Of a stretch of 64,000 nt of DNA, positions 52,644 through 61,707 are shown piece by piece. Origin of the DNA: JAXGQE01 sp040766585 (GTDB lineage: Bacteria > Bacillota > SLNR01); the NCBI GenBank assembly GCA_040766585.1, contig JAXGQE010000009.1:62001-126000 (forward strand), read 5' to 3'. Position 1 is the stretch's first letter; each line of letters opens with the position of its first letter. Both the position numbers and the translations under genes were made by a program. A model generated the notes under the pieces. The model did not search any database and was not told the origin of the DNA. It saw only the letters and a program-made list of their open reading frames with translations.

Positions 52644-53834
52644 TTAGTTGACTTGGTTCTCAATCATTCTTTCAGTGGTTTTCGTTCCGTCCTTCATGAC
52701 GATCAATAAAATGAGAGCCGCGGTGAAAGACAAAAAGGCGCCAAATAGGAAAGGAGTCTCTGCCCCAAAGGATGTCCATAATAAGCCTGCAATGGCGCTG
52801 GCAGGCAACAAGGTAATTCCAACAATGGTAGAATGCAGACCAAGTATGGTGCCTTTCAACTCTTGGGGAGAAATCTCCGCAATAAATGCTCTTTCCACAC
52901 CAGCGATCATGGCTGTATATGCACCGTAGAGTACAAAAAGAGCAAAGATGAACGTTTTACTGGTTGCTTGTGCAAAACCAAGATAGACCATAGCAAATAC
53001 TAAATATCCCGAAACCAGCAACCTTTTTCTTCCGACCCGGTCCGATTGCCTGCCCAAGGGAAATGCCAGCAAGGATGCTGTAATGTTGTATACCAGATAA
53101 AGCAGGATAACCGATGTATCCTGAAAACCAAAACTCTTAGCTCGAAGCAACAAAAATGCATTGGATGAATTTCCCAGAGTAAATATGAAAGCAACCAACA
53201 AATACATTCTCAGCTGTCCATCCAGTTTTTTGACATTTGTCCAAAAAGGCTCGCGCGCTTGTACCATCCGCTTCCTGGTTTTCTCCCTGATGCAAGGAAA
53301 CATGGCAAGACTCATGGCTGCTGGTATGATTGAAATAAGAAAAACATCCTTATATGTGAAAGGTCCACTTGCTCTTGCCAGCAATATATAGGCGATGAAT
53401 ATCCCAATGGCTGATCCTGCCATGTCCAATGCTTTATGGATCCCGAAAGCTGTCCCTACAGACGCAGCGTCTGCGCTTTCATAGATCATGACGTCTCTAG
53501 GGGCTGTTCGAATTCCTTTCCCGATTCTGTCAATGACTCGTGCACCCAGTATACCATTCCACGAAGTGGCAGTTATCAGTGCTGCTTTGTAGATCAGTCC
53601 GGTTGCATACCCCAAAAAGGCAATGGGTTTCTTGCGATAATATTTATCTGTTATGTATCCGCTGAAAACTTTCAGCAAACTGGCAAGACTCTCTGCAATC
53701 CCTTCAACTATGCCTATTAATGCCGGTGTTGCACCAAACGTCGTTGTCAAATAGAGGGGAATAATTGGATATACCATTTCAGAACTGATATCAGCAAAAA
53801 AGCTGATCAACCCCAAAAAGAGCACATTCCACAT
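52644..53834 (-). CDS. MFS transporter
   Basis: This 396-residue, twelve-helix major-facilitator protein has the family opening LISFFADISSEMVYPIIPLYLTTTFGATPALIGIVEGIAESLASLLKVFSGYITDKYYRRKP-like arrangement, DRIGKGIRTAPRDVMIYES (a motif shared with fosmidomycin-resistance-like and related permeases), and a second half with FPLGRQSDRVGRKRLL. ATG 53834 follows GAAAGGTGG with 8-nt spacing; the frame opens at 53861. The transported compound is unknown. No regulator is adjacent. Confidence 0.82.
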   Translation of the reverse strand: MWNVLFLGLISFFADISSEMVYPIIPLYLTTTFGATPALIGIVEGIAESLASLLKVFSGYITDKYYRKKPIAFLGYATGLIYKAALITATSWNGILGARVIDRIGKGIRTAPRDVMIYESADAASVGTAFGIHKALDMAGSAIGIFIAYILLARASGPFTYKDVFLISIIPAAMSLAMFPCIREKTRKRMVQAREPFWTNVKKLDGQLRMYLLVAFIFTLGNSSNAFLLLRAKSFGFQDTSVILLYLVYNITASLLAFPLGRQSDRVGRKRLLVSGYLVFAMVYLGFAQATSKTFIFALFVLYGAYTAMIAGVERAFIAEISPQELKGTILGLHSTIVGITLLPASAIAGLLWTSFGAETPFLFGAFLSFTAALILLIVMKDGTKTTERMIENQVN

Positions 53835-53861
53835 CCATAAAGCCACCTTTCCCGAGTTCAC

Positions 53862-54226
53862 AATTCACTCCGACCAGCCCGGACTTATGTGGAAATCCTG
53901 ATCCGCCAATCCTGACCATGGCGCACTTCAAGAGAAGATGGCCGGCAGTCTCCCTCGTATTGGTGCAGGCAGTTTTGAATTGCACACGAAAACTTCTGTC
54001 TGACAAATACGGAAATTGATTCTTTACTAAGGTCTCTGCCTGGACCGATACACCCAGAACCGATCCAATCCCACCTGAAAGTACTTGGAATCGGACCTCA
54101 CTAAATAGGCTCCATGATTTTTCATCCATGTGTTCGACGCTTTCCATGTGGACTTCCAACCATAAAACACCCCCATGGAGTAGACAAGAGGGTGCCTTAC
54201 TTGAAAACGCAACACTCTGCTGGATT
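53862..54226. other. Intergenic stretch without a supported gene
   Basis: 365 bp upstream of the MFS gene. A 206-codon minus frame crosses it, but that frame is out of register with the rhodanese gene it overlaps and has no ribosome binding site or recognisable motif. No RNA element was recognised. Confidence 0.5.
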
Positions 54227-54625
54227 TTATTTTTCGATGGGATATCCCGCTTCCACCCAGGCTGCATAATTGCCTTCCAGCCGGTATACAGTTTTAAATC
54301 CGGCCTCAATAAGTTTTTCTGCTCCCGCAATGGATACACTGTCGACATGACAGTATACCAGATAGGTTTTGGATGTATCCAACATCGGGATCGCTTTGTC
54401 CAGTGATCCATCTCCCAGATAATAATTCACGGCTCCAGGTATATGCCCTTGATCGTAGTTGGGTGAGACATCAATGATCACAATATCCGGATTGCTATCG
54501 ATGAGATCTCTGGCTTCTTCCACCGATATATCCACATATTCTGGAGACTGTTCTGGAGAACATCCTGAAGCGATAGCCAATATCAGTATAAAAGTAAGAA
54601 CAATATTTGCAGGTCTCTTTACCAT
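54227..54625 (-). CDS. Rhodanese-domain lipoprotein
   Basis: This 132-residue protein has a lipoprotein signal (ANIVLTFILILAIASGC, lipobox Cys at about residue 22), then a single rhodanese domain: YVDISVEEARDLIDSNPDIVIIDVSPNYDQGHIPGAVNY and the active-site loop VYCHVDSVSIAGA with the catalytic Cys. It ends NYAAWVEAGYPIEK. It would act on the outer face of the membrane in sulfur transfer or as a phosphatase-like binding module. ATG 54625 follows GGGGGGGCT; the longer frame (54685) lacks a site. Confidence 0.85.
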   Translation of the reverse strand: MVKRPANIVLTFILILAIASGCSPEQSPEYVDISVEEARDLIDSNPDIVIIDVSPNYDQGHIPGAVNYYLGDGSLDKAIPMLDTSKTYLVYCHVDSVSIAGAEKLIEAGFKTVYRLEGNYAAWVEAGYPIEK

Positions 54626-54736
54626 GGTAGCCCCCCCTTTTTGACTGGGATCCCAAGATTGAACCCGATTGCTGTAGTCATGCAATTGGTCCGATCCATG
54701 CAGTGTTTTTTAGATACCGGTTTTTGGAAACCCCCA

Positions 54737-55096
54737 CTATTTCTCGCCACGATCGATGGCTTTTAAAGAGTATTCGTTCCCCATCTCTGTCTTTATCTCC
54801 CAATGAATTACAAATGTCAGAATAACTCGAATTACAATGATTGCACCCAGGACATAGATTTCAGCAATGTCTCGTACGATTACTGTCTTGATGATTTCTG
54901 AAGCCAATTTGAATTCCAGAGCCAATGCTATTCCCTGAGCCAATTTGATTTTAATCACTCGATTGTCTGGATTCAGTTTATTCATTAAATACTCAATGAA
55001 GCATTGGAGCGATGTGTAGGCAATGATGAGTATTCCGATCAACTCAAGTACATTAATGATGATTGGAGCAATCATCAATATGAGCTCCTCCAACAT
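54737..55096 (-). CDS. DUF1622-family membrane protein
   Basis: This 119-residue protein has three hydrophobic helices (about 5-30, 50-70 and 78-98) and the DUF1622 core: KIKLAQGIALALEFKLASEIIKTVIVRDI followed by AIIVIRVILTFVIHWEIKTE. No function is established for this family. It lies 110 bp upstream of the rhodanese lipoprotein on the same strand; co-transcription is possible. Confidence 0.8.
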   Translation of the reverse strand: MLEELILMIAPIIINVLELIGILIIAYTSLQCFIEYLMNKLNPDNRVIKIKLAQGIALALEFKLASEIIKTVIVRDIAEIYVLGAIIVIRVILTFVIHWEIKTEMGNEYSLKAIDRGEK

Positions 55097-55405
55097 TAGT
55101 CTTCACCTCATTTGCTAATTCATAGGTATCCAATCCAGCCACTGTGGACCTGTAGAAACATTGCCCATTATCTGCCACTTTTTTTTCGGCGGGCATCTCC
55201 ACAATATCTTTCGCCTGCAGCATTGAGTAATCTTGATGCGCTGAAAAGACTCTCTCGGATGCATTCCCGGTTGATCGTCCCCGGATTTGTAGACGTTGCA
55301 TTGACCTTGTAGATTCTTTCGGCATTGATTGAGTCTATCCTTCACCGTGAATAAACATTGAAACTGAAAGAGGATTAATCAAAGATTGCAGCGTACAGCA
55401 TTGAA

Positions 55406-55452
55406 AGAACCTCCAAGTCTTTGCATCCAACTCACGCCAACCTGGAGGTTCT
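55406..55452 (-). terminator. Terminator of the PepSY lipoprotein gene
   Basis: AGAACCTCCA / TGGAGGTTCT arms (10 bp) with a long 27-nt loop, about 22 bp beyond the stop. The minus transcript continues CTTTCAATGCTG, so the T-run is weak. Confidence 0.45.
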
Positions 55453-55474
55453 CTTTCCAATAATTTGGATCCAA

Positions 55475-55795
55475 TTAGTTATCACTCTCTGCTTCAACGA
55501 TCTCACCGGTTTGAGCATGAATTTTGTACTCATATTCCCTATCATTGTACACAAACTTAATCTCATACACTTCAGTACCACCATAATTATCGAGTTTCGT
55601 TGTCAAAGACGTCACGGCAACCCGATCCACATTCGCATGGGCTAGAGCTATATCCTCAGCCTTAGCCTGGTCCATATCCCCTTGATTCCCATTATCCGGC
55701 TCTTCTGCATTGTCAACTTCACCGGATGAACAACCAGCTGCGATAATCAAAACGATAACCAACAACAATAGCAGCACTTTTTGATTTGATCGCAT
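55475..55795 (-). CDS. PepSY-domain lipoprotein
   Basis: This 106-residue protein has a lipoprotein signal (KVLLLLLVIVLIIAAGCSSG), an acidic linker and one PepSY domain: AEDIALAHANVDRVAVTSLTTKLDNYGGTEVYEIKFVYNDREYEYKIHAQTGEIVEAE. PepSY domains often inhibit or modulate extracellular peptidases. The start at 55795 follows AAGGTGGGTG. It appears to be a single-gene unit. Confidence 0.88.
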   Translation of the reverse strand: MRSNQKVLLLLLVIVLIIAAGCSSGEVDNAEEPDNGNQGDMDQAKAEDIALAHANVDRVAVTSLTTKLDNYGGTEVYEIKFVYNDREYEYKIHAQTGEIVEAESDN

Positions 55796-56016
55796 AGTTA
55801 CACCCACCTTCTGAGATTAATTCAAAATATCTGCCTAGCGTATTGATTCTCAGTGCTGATGGCAATCTCCTTGTACGGCTCCCATTTCCTGCAGAAAACT
55901 GCAGTGATTTTCCCGGAAACTGTATTCATTAAACTGAAAGATGGAGCTAAGACCGCAATCTCCAACAATCATCAGTAGATACGATATTGACAGCCATTGG
56001 ATTTTGAGCGGTGTGC

Positions 56017-56658
56017 TTACAGAAAGAACAGGATGATCACCGCAGTCAAGTTGGCGGTAAAATGGGAAACAGTACTGAGCCAGAGGTGATTGGTTTTTCG
56101 AAAAATATTTCCATAAATCATGCTATTGACAAACACAAAGAGCAAATCGTATGCCACAATGACTGCACTTCCGCTCGTTAAGTGCCCCAGTGAAAAGATC
56201 GCAGAAGTAACTGCGATTGCAGGACCAATCGGGACAAATGATTGGAGCTGTTTTTGGTAGAATCCTCGCCAGGCGATCTCTTCTCCCAACGCAAAAAAAA
56301 GAAGCTGTACTATCAGCATGGGGAGAATGCTTACAGACAGCATCCCTTCACTTCGTGCCACTATATGATCGATGTAGTTAGGCAGAATGAATTTTGCCAG
56401 GAAGATAACCATAATGTTCATTATGGAGGGCATAAAAACCCAAAGCCATATACCTGGTTTCTTTCCCGCATCCCGTATGGTTCGGACATTCAAATCAGAC
56501 TCATCCATTGCCAGATTCCCAAACCTTTTGAAATAAAAATACGCGCCTATACCGAGTCCGACTGATATTCCTGCAGCCGATACCCCAACAAGATTCGTTA
56601 ACGAAACCAGTGTCATGACAATCAGTACAACCCTTTTTGCAGTGTGATTTATTCTCAT
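56017..56658 (-). CDS. CPBP-family intramembrane metalloprotease
   Basis: This 213-residue protein has about six helices. The protease motifs are ALGEEIAWRGFYQKQL (EE-x(3)-RG) and SAIFSLGHLTSG (F-x(3)-H), with a further N-x(3)-N-like element NSMIYGNIFRKTNHLWLSTVSHFTAN near the C-terminus. These residues form the metal site of CAAX/bacteriocin-processing (Abi) proteases. The target is unknown; roles range from bacteriocin immunity to protein processing. No bacteriocin gene was seen next to it. Confidence 0.85.
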   Translation of the reverse strand: MRINHTAKRVVLIVMTLVSLTNLVGVSAAGISVGLGIGAYFYFKRFGNLAMDESDLNVRTIRDAGKKPGIWLWVFMPSIMNIMVIFLAKFILPNYIDHIVARSEGMLSVSILPMLIVQLLFFALGEEIAWRGFYQKQLQSFVPIGPAIAVTSAIFSLGHLTSGSAVIVAYDLLFVFVNSMIYGNIFRKTNHLWLSTVSHFTANLTAVIILFFL

Positions 56659-56804
56659 TCGCTATTCCCCTTACTCATATAATCCCTACAACAGTTTAAT
56701 GTCCTCTATGAACAAGCATATATCTATTCAAGTCCGATTGGCGGTTTACCAACCCCCTCCATTGTCGGTTATCTTCCCTCTCTGGCATGAATGTACAGGT
56801 TGGA

Positions 56805-57158
56805 TTAGCGAACCGTTCGGCTGTCTCCCAAAGCTGCCACATATTCGATGGATTCTTCAAAGATTTCTCTGTCCTTCAAATACTCTTCGGGCTGCGTCCG
56901 GTTAATCTGAATCCACTCTATCATTTCCCTTCTACCCATGGGTATAAAAGGAATGATGCCTTCCTTTCCAATCAGCTCTTGCGCTCGCTCATAAGGAACT
57001 TTTATGCCAACACCGTCTTCATACACACAGGCAAACAGTTTCCTGTTCACATAGTAGGCCGGATAGCCAAACATTTTTCCGGTGACAACAATTGGTATTT
57101 CCAGCAAAAATGAATCCAGGACACGCTTTATTTCCGGGCTGAATATGAGCGTCCCCAT
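56805..57158 (-). CDS. TfoX N-terminal-domain-like protein
   Basis: This 117-residue protein resembles the TfoX_N domain: GKMFGYPAYYVNRKLFACVYEDGVGIKVP in the first half and a helical second half (RAQELIGKEGIIPFIPMGRREMIEWIQI). Such single-domain proteins are widespread and their function is not known; in proteobacteria the domain is part of a competence regulator. ATG 57158 follows AGGGGGAATACTTT; the longer frame (57221) has no site. Confidence 0.75.
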   Translation of the reverse strand: MGTLIFSPEIKRVLDSFLLEIPIVVTGKMFGYPAYYVNRKLFACVYEDGVGIKVPYERAQELIGKEGIIPFIPMGRREMIEWIQINRTQPEEYLKDREIFEESIEYVAALGDSRTVR

Positions 57159-57558
57159 AAAGTATTCCCCCTGTCGTATTTTCACTTTCCTAAAGAGAAA
57201 TCTTTTCTTTTGTACAGCCAAAACAGCAGATGATACAGCTCTTGAGATTTTCCTAGAACCAATGAAATTCGAATAATTGTTGGAATTCCGCTCTCTTTTC
57301 TCTAAATATTCTCAAAAACGAACCCGTGTCCGACGCTGATTTACGTAGAACTGCATCATAACCTACCCAAAAAATAGCCTGAATCTCGACCTCTCAGATG
57401 TCATCATACTCAGTCTGCAGTACAGTATGAATGAAACGCTATGAGTCCTGCCCGAAATGGGTATTTGAAGTGAACCTCAAAGGCACAAGGATTTTTCCGT
57501 TTTACAAATAGAGTCCTTCCAGTAGGGTTCCAGAATCCATCCCTGTTTTCTACAGGAA

Positions 57559-57906
57559 CTAGATCACCTCGGCCAATACAATTCTCGATTCAGTGAACGC
57601 TGCTACAATAGAAGAAACAATTAATTTCCACATTGTAGAGATTTTCTTCGAAATCTGACGATTATCCCAGATCACAATTTCGAGTATCCGAGGGGACAGC
57701 AGCTGAAATGACGCTGCAATGCAGCATGTCCATCCCCAAAGAAAAACAAATGGATTTTCCCAATAGGAACAAGCAATCATAATCTCAATCCTGTCGGTAG
57801 TTAACATTCCAACATACAATCGCGAGCGAATCATTTTCTGTTTATGGACAATTTCTCCCTCTTGCATAAGCTGGTAATTTCCTTGAGCGAACCGATAATT
57901 CTTCAT
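57559..57906 (-). CDS. Possible small membrane protein, unsupported family
   Basis: This 115-codon frame has two hydrophobic segments (about 48-68 and 92-108). The start lacks a well-placed ribosome binding site, and I recognise no family. It could be a real two-helix membrane protein or a chance frame. The flanking DNA (57222-57558 and 57907-58072) contains nothing else I can support. Confidence 0.3.
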   Translation of the reverse strand: MKNYRFAQGNYQLMQEGEIVHKQKMIRSRLYVGMLTTDRIEIMIACSYWENPFVFLWGWTCCIAASFQLLSPRILEIVIWDNRQISKKISTMWKLIVSSIVAAFTESRIVLAEVI

Positions 57907-58072
57907 ATGCTTCTGTATCGGCTCCCGGCCTTGGGTTTACATTTATTGCAACCACAGTTAAACTCATCTCGAGATGAGATCCCCCCTTTATATGCATTCT
58001 ATTTGATCTGACCGGTGATTCAACCTATACAGCCTGCCCATGCCAATGCTTGCTAGGCCACAAACTCTTCGA

Positions 58073-58810
58073 TTACATTTCTATGATCTTCCCACTCCAC
58101 CCTGTATCTTTGTTTTCTGCAGTAACCAAACATTCTGAATAAGAATTAGCCGACACGATTAGCTCCCCTCGATTGGACCACATGGAGCTACATCCGCCTG
58201 CTTGGAGTCCCCAACCTTCACCCACATAATTTGACATCAGCACATGAAATGAGTTTTGCTGGGAAATACTCTGCAGTCGCTGGAGGCCCGATTGAATACC
58301 GCCTTGAGTGTAGAAGATACTGGCAATATATAGATTCGTTTCTCGTTTCTTTGCACTTTCAACATGCTCATCCCGCTCAATGTCATAGCAGATCGCAAAT
58401 GACATTTTTTGATCCAATAAGTCAATCAATGGGTCATGGTTTGTGGTGGTTTGAAAAAATACTTCCTCACCGGGATGCAGAAATTTCTTGATATAAATCT
58501 CAGGAGCCTTTTCAGGAATAAAAATCCATGAAGCAATGTATAGCTTTTCATCCAATGCCAAAGGCGCTCCGGCAACAATCAACATTTGATAATCAGTCGC
58601 TGCATTTTTGAAGCATTCCAATCGAATATCGTCATAATCAAAACTTTGCTTCTCAGCCAACTCCCTTTCGTATCCTGTGATGGATAGCTCAGGGAAAACA
58701 AGTATACTGGATTTATATTTTGCTGCTTGTCTTATGAACTCCATATGCTTTTCAATATTGCATTCTACATTTTCTTTGGTCGATTGAATCTGGGCTGCTG
58801 CATAAACCAT
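58073..58810 (-). CDS. Carbon-nitrogen hydrolase (nitrilase superfamily)
   Basis: This 245-residue protein has the Glu-Lys-Cys triad of the superfamily: ILVFPELSITGYE (Glu), IYIKKFLHPGEE (Lys) and FAICYDIERDE (Cys). Segments before and after fit a single nitrilase domain without an attached synthetase. It hydrolyses a non-peptide C-N bond such as an amide; the natural substrate is not evident. ATG 58810 is preferred over the frame start 58870 because GGTGAAGGAATTGG lies upstream and the protein then begins with the family-typical VYAAAQIQ strand. Confidence 0.82.
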   Translation of the reverse strand: MVYAAAQIQSTKENVECNIEKHMEFIRQAAKYKSSILVFPELSITGYERELAEKQSFDYDDIRLECFKNAATDYQMLIVAGAPLALDEKLYIASWIFIPEKAPEIYIKKFLHPGEEVFFQTTTNHDPLIDLLDQKMSFAICYDIERDEHVESAKKRETNLYIASIFYTQGGIQSGLQRLQSISQQNSFHVLMSNYVGEGWGLQAGGCSSMWSNRGELIVSANSYSECLVTAENKDTGWSGKIIEM

Positions 58811-59171
58811 GGTTTCCAATTCCTTCACCTCTATAGCTGTTGATAGAATTTTGTGGCGTCCCAATACCACAATTGAATTGAGATGGATTCTTCAATCGAA
58901 CGATAATTTCCTTCATCATGACCGATCAACAGAAATCAAAGTCGGACAGCAATGATATGAAACTAGCTGCCAGCATAACGACAGCCTGGGAAAAGTTTGG
59001 ATCATAGAAAAATAGCAACTTTTGAATCCAGCTGTCCCAGATCATAATCCCCAAAAGTTGGGAGAAAATCATAAACATGCAATTCACAAGACCCGCCAAA
59101 AAGGATATACTAAAACTAAGAGGAGCACTTACCGTACCTTTAAAAAATTGGAATGAAAGGAGCGGTCAATT

Positions 59172-59741
59172 GTGTGGCAGAAGAAAACCTTTCTATTGCT
59201 GATTGTCCTTTTGCTGATACTCGCGCTGTCAGCATGCACACCGAATGGTGGGAATGGGGATCCAGATCCCGATCCACCGGAGATTACGACACTGGCTGAT
59301 ATCGCTTTGGGAGATCCAGCCGACACGGTAACCCAGATGTACGGCACTCAGTATGAAGAAGATACGACCAGTGCCGATGAATCTTACTATGGAGAAGATG
59401 TTGCCAACTGGAATTACCAGGATCGAATCTACTTCACGATTGGTCTGACCACTCAATCTGTTTTGAGAGTGTATGTTGCCATACCAGATTACGAAACAAA
59501 CCTGGGAGTGAAAGTGGGAGATAAAGCAGATACATTCCTTCCACAATACCGGGATTACTATGACGAGTTGGTCAGTAATCAGTCCGATGACATTTTGAAC
59601 GGCTGGTTCCTGATTGAAGAAGGCGGCCTCCTCATCTTTCGCTTTGCAGATGAAAATGGCGAGCTCGATCCCACCCTGCCCATTCCCGATGAAGCAGTTG
59701 TTGATAGCATCACATTGGCATATGTGGAACACTTCGATTAA
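59172..59741 (+). CDS. Lipoprotein of unknown function
   Basis: This 189-residue protein starts with GTG after AAAGGAGCG. Its lipoprotein signal (KKTFLLLIVLLLILALSAC) has the lipobox Cys at about residue 22 and is followed by a Gly/Asp/Pro-rich linker (NGDPDPDPPE). The rest is an acidic soluble domain that opens ITTLADIALGDPADTVTQMYGTQYEEDTT, reminiscent of domains that measure small outer-face ligands, but I do not recognise it. It is one of few plus-strand genes here, with a strong terminator after it. Confidence 0.72.
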   Translation: MWQKKTFLLLIVLLLILALSACTPNGGNGDPDPDPPEITTLADIALGDPADTVTQMYGTQYEEDTTSADESYYGEDVANWNYQDRIYFTIGLTTQSVLRVYVAIPDYETNLGVKVGDKADTFLPQYRDYYDELVSNQSDDILNGWFLIEEGGLLIFRFADENGELDPTLPIPDEAVVDSITLAYVEHFD

Positions 59742-59763
59742 TCGGTAAGAGAATTATCGACAT

Positions 59764-59803
59764 AAACCACAGAAGCACCTCTGCAGAAGTGCTTCTGTGG
59801 TTT
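59764..59803. terminator. Terminator after the lipoprotein gene
   Basis: AAACCACAGAAGCAC / GTGCTTCTGTGGTTT, a perfect 15-bp stem with a 10-nt loop, 22 bp after the stop codon. It could act in both directions. Confidence 0.8.
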
Positions 59804-60040
59804 ATCATTGTGAAATTTCGGTGAATAGAAGAAACTTAATGATAAAGAACACCTCGCAGATCCATTTCTATCCATGGTTCCTCTGATACCATCTGTCTAA
59901 AGCTTTCCGCAAGTCAGACTCTCGAAAGAATACCAAATTCATCCAAAACCCGAACTATCCGTTCCCGGGATACACAAACGAGGTTGCTCGAACTGCATCA
60001 TCAAGTACATTGTCCTGTTTCTAATACACCGAAATGTACA

Positions 60041-60901
60041 TCACTGAGGTATGCCCATTTCACAAGGAACATCGATCTGACATTTTCCGCAGCCATACCG
60101 AACTACATTTCTCGGTCCGTGAGGGGGCAATGTGCCTCCGTTCACGTACGGGGCACAAATCGTATGATCTTTTCCTGTCTTGCACCCCTTCGAACCGTCA
60201 ATGGCATGAACCGGACACTGATTCTCACACGCACCGCACATTCTGCAGTATTCGAATGGATCGTTGTACGATCTCGGAGTTGGTTCAAAAAAGGCTTCGG
60301 TAATGACGCTGCCGAATCGTCCCGCCATACCCTTCTCAGTGATTAATCCCTTGGATAAACCGAATGTTCCTAGTCCACTGGCATATGCCGCATGCCTTTC
60401 TGACCAGTTGCTGCAATAGGGCATCAGCATCTGAATCCTTCCAGAACCTGTGGGGGAGAATGCTCGATAGCCATTGGATTGCAACAGTTCCTCAATAAAG
60501 TCGGTCAGCGTATTGACGAAAGCTTGTCCTTCAATCCTGCCATGAAGCCATTCCGCACTGCAGCGCTGAGGAATCCCGGGCGCATACGGCTCGTCCATTC
60601 TTTTCCTGTTGGACTCCCTAATTTGATTTGTGAAGGGTAGGAAAAATGAAATGACAGTCACAGCTTCGGGCATCCATTCCCGGGGAGCCATGAAGAGAGG
60701 ATGAATCACACCTTCTTGCTTGAATATCGTTGTGTAAAATTCATCGTCCGCACTGGAAAACCCCACCAATGGAGAATCAAATATCCGCATGCCTGAAAGA
60801 TGGGGATAAATCGCATCTTCAGCACTCACTCGATTCTCTTTGCTGTGGTCCACAAAATCATGAATTGCAGAAATCAATTCATTCTTTTTCATCGTTTCCA
60901 T
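60041..60901 (-). CDS. Epoxyqueuosine-reductase-like 4Fe-4S protein
   Basis: This 286-residue protein resembles the QueG-like branch. The N-terminal half has PEAVTVISFFLPF-type strands and the cobalamin-family-like GLGTFGLSKGLITEKGMAGRFGSVITEAFFEP. The C-terminal half has CRMCGACENQCPVHAI and further cysteines (KGCKTGKDHTIC, GCGKCQIDVPCE) for two [4Fe-4S] clusters. Many such proteins are not true QueG. The downstream-strand gene before it (61013-61669) is another Fe-S protein, so a shared redox role is possible. Confidence 0.72.
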   Translation of the reverse strand: METMKKNELISAIHDFVDHSKENRVSAEDAIYPHLSGMRIFDSPLVGFSSADDEFYTTIFKQEGVIHPLFMAPREWMPEAVTVISFFLPFTNQIRESNRKRMDEPYAPGIPQRCSAEWLHGRIEGQAFVNTLTDFIEELLQSNGYRAFSPTGSGRIQMLMPYCSNWSERHAAYASGLGTFGLSKGLITEKGMAGRFGSVITEAFFEPTPRSYNDPFEYCRMCGACENQCPVHAIDGSKGCKTGKDHTICAPYVNGGTLPPHGPRNVVRYGCGKCQIDVPCEMGIPQ

Positions 60902-61012
60902 GGTTTCCCCTCATTTTTGGATAGTTTCGATTCCGGATATTTGTGCTATCAGAGTTTTGACGGCATACAAAATTGATTTTGGCCCTATCCGGAGTCTTAG
61001 AATCATAAGTAT

Positions 61013-61669
61013 TCAATGCTCATCAATGTAATCCTCTAAATCCTTGTGCCATTGCACGGTATCATAAACCTGCGGCTCGGTTGCTTCCCCCATAAGAAGG
61101 TCCAGCAAATGCCTCGGTGATTTACCGCCAATGTGCATGGACTTAATACAGGAAACACAATAGACACAAACATCCTGGCACGGCATTGAATCGGCTCGTT
61201 TCTTCATATGCTGATGAACACGTTCGATGGGTATTTTCCCATAATAGTCATCACCGCAGCATATAGAACGTGTCCCATGAAATTCCGCTTCAACAACCTG
61301 TATGTTCATCTTCCTTAAAAGACTGCGCACAGCCTGATGCACCTGCGGTTTATCGCGAATCGGGCAGGCATCATGGACAGACATAGTCAATCCTCCATAG
61401 TCTGGATATGGAAAACCATCAAGACCATCCAGCACCTCCCATAATGAAATGGTGGATACTCCCTGGTACAGACTAGAAAAGCGCTGATCGCAACCTGCAC
61501 AAACATTGATTATTCGCGATCCTTCCTCCACCTGGGGATCATGCCGGCAGCATACATTGTGGAGATGGGTTTCCCCGTAGTTTTCATTCAAGAAACGCAA
61601 AAGCTGGTTTTCCATTTCGGGCTTGTAGATACTCAGGGCACAACCCGGATTAAAATATTTCTTTACCAT
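61013..61669 (-). CDS. CCG-domain Fe-S protein (heterodisulfide reductase subunit B-like)
   Basis: This 218-residue protein has the cysteine pattern of CCG domains: YFNPGCALSIY, NVCCRHD, INVCAGCDQRF, SVHDACPIRDKP, SICCGDDYYG and CVYCVSCIKSM. Two CCG-type repeats are expected to hold special [4Fe-4S] clusters, as in heterodisulfide reductase B and glycolate oxidase iron-sulfur subunits. No partner flavoprotein or HdrA/HdrC is nearby. It lies 112 bp upstream of the other Fe-S protein gene on the same strand and 39 bp after ada. Confidence 0.78.
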   Translation of the reverse strand: MVKKYFNPGCALSIYKPEMENQLLRFLNENYGETHLHNVCCRHDPQVEEGSRIINVCAGCDQRFSSLYQGVSTISLWEVLDGLDGFPYPDYGGLTMSVHDACPIRDKPQVHQAVRSLLRKMNIQVVEAEFHGTRSICCGDDYYGKIPIERVHQHMKKRADSMPCQDVCVYCVSCIKSMHIGGKSPRHLLDLLMGEATEPQVYDTVQWHKDLEDYIDEH

Positions 61670-61707
61670 CTACGTCTTTCCCCCATCCAAATTTTTAAAC
61701 TGTAATC

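Noticed and set aside
53791..54411. 206-codon minus-strand frame
   Set aside because: It overlaps the rhodanese lipoprotein gene out of register, has no ribosome binding site and encodes no recognisable sequence.
60041..60901. Assignment as true QueG (tRNA epoxyqueuosine reductase)
   Set aside because: The Fe-S half fits, but no other queuosine genes are present and typical QueG length and C-terminal repeats are missing, so only a QueG-like call is made.
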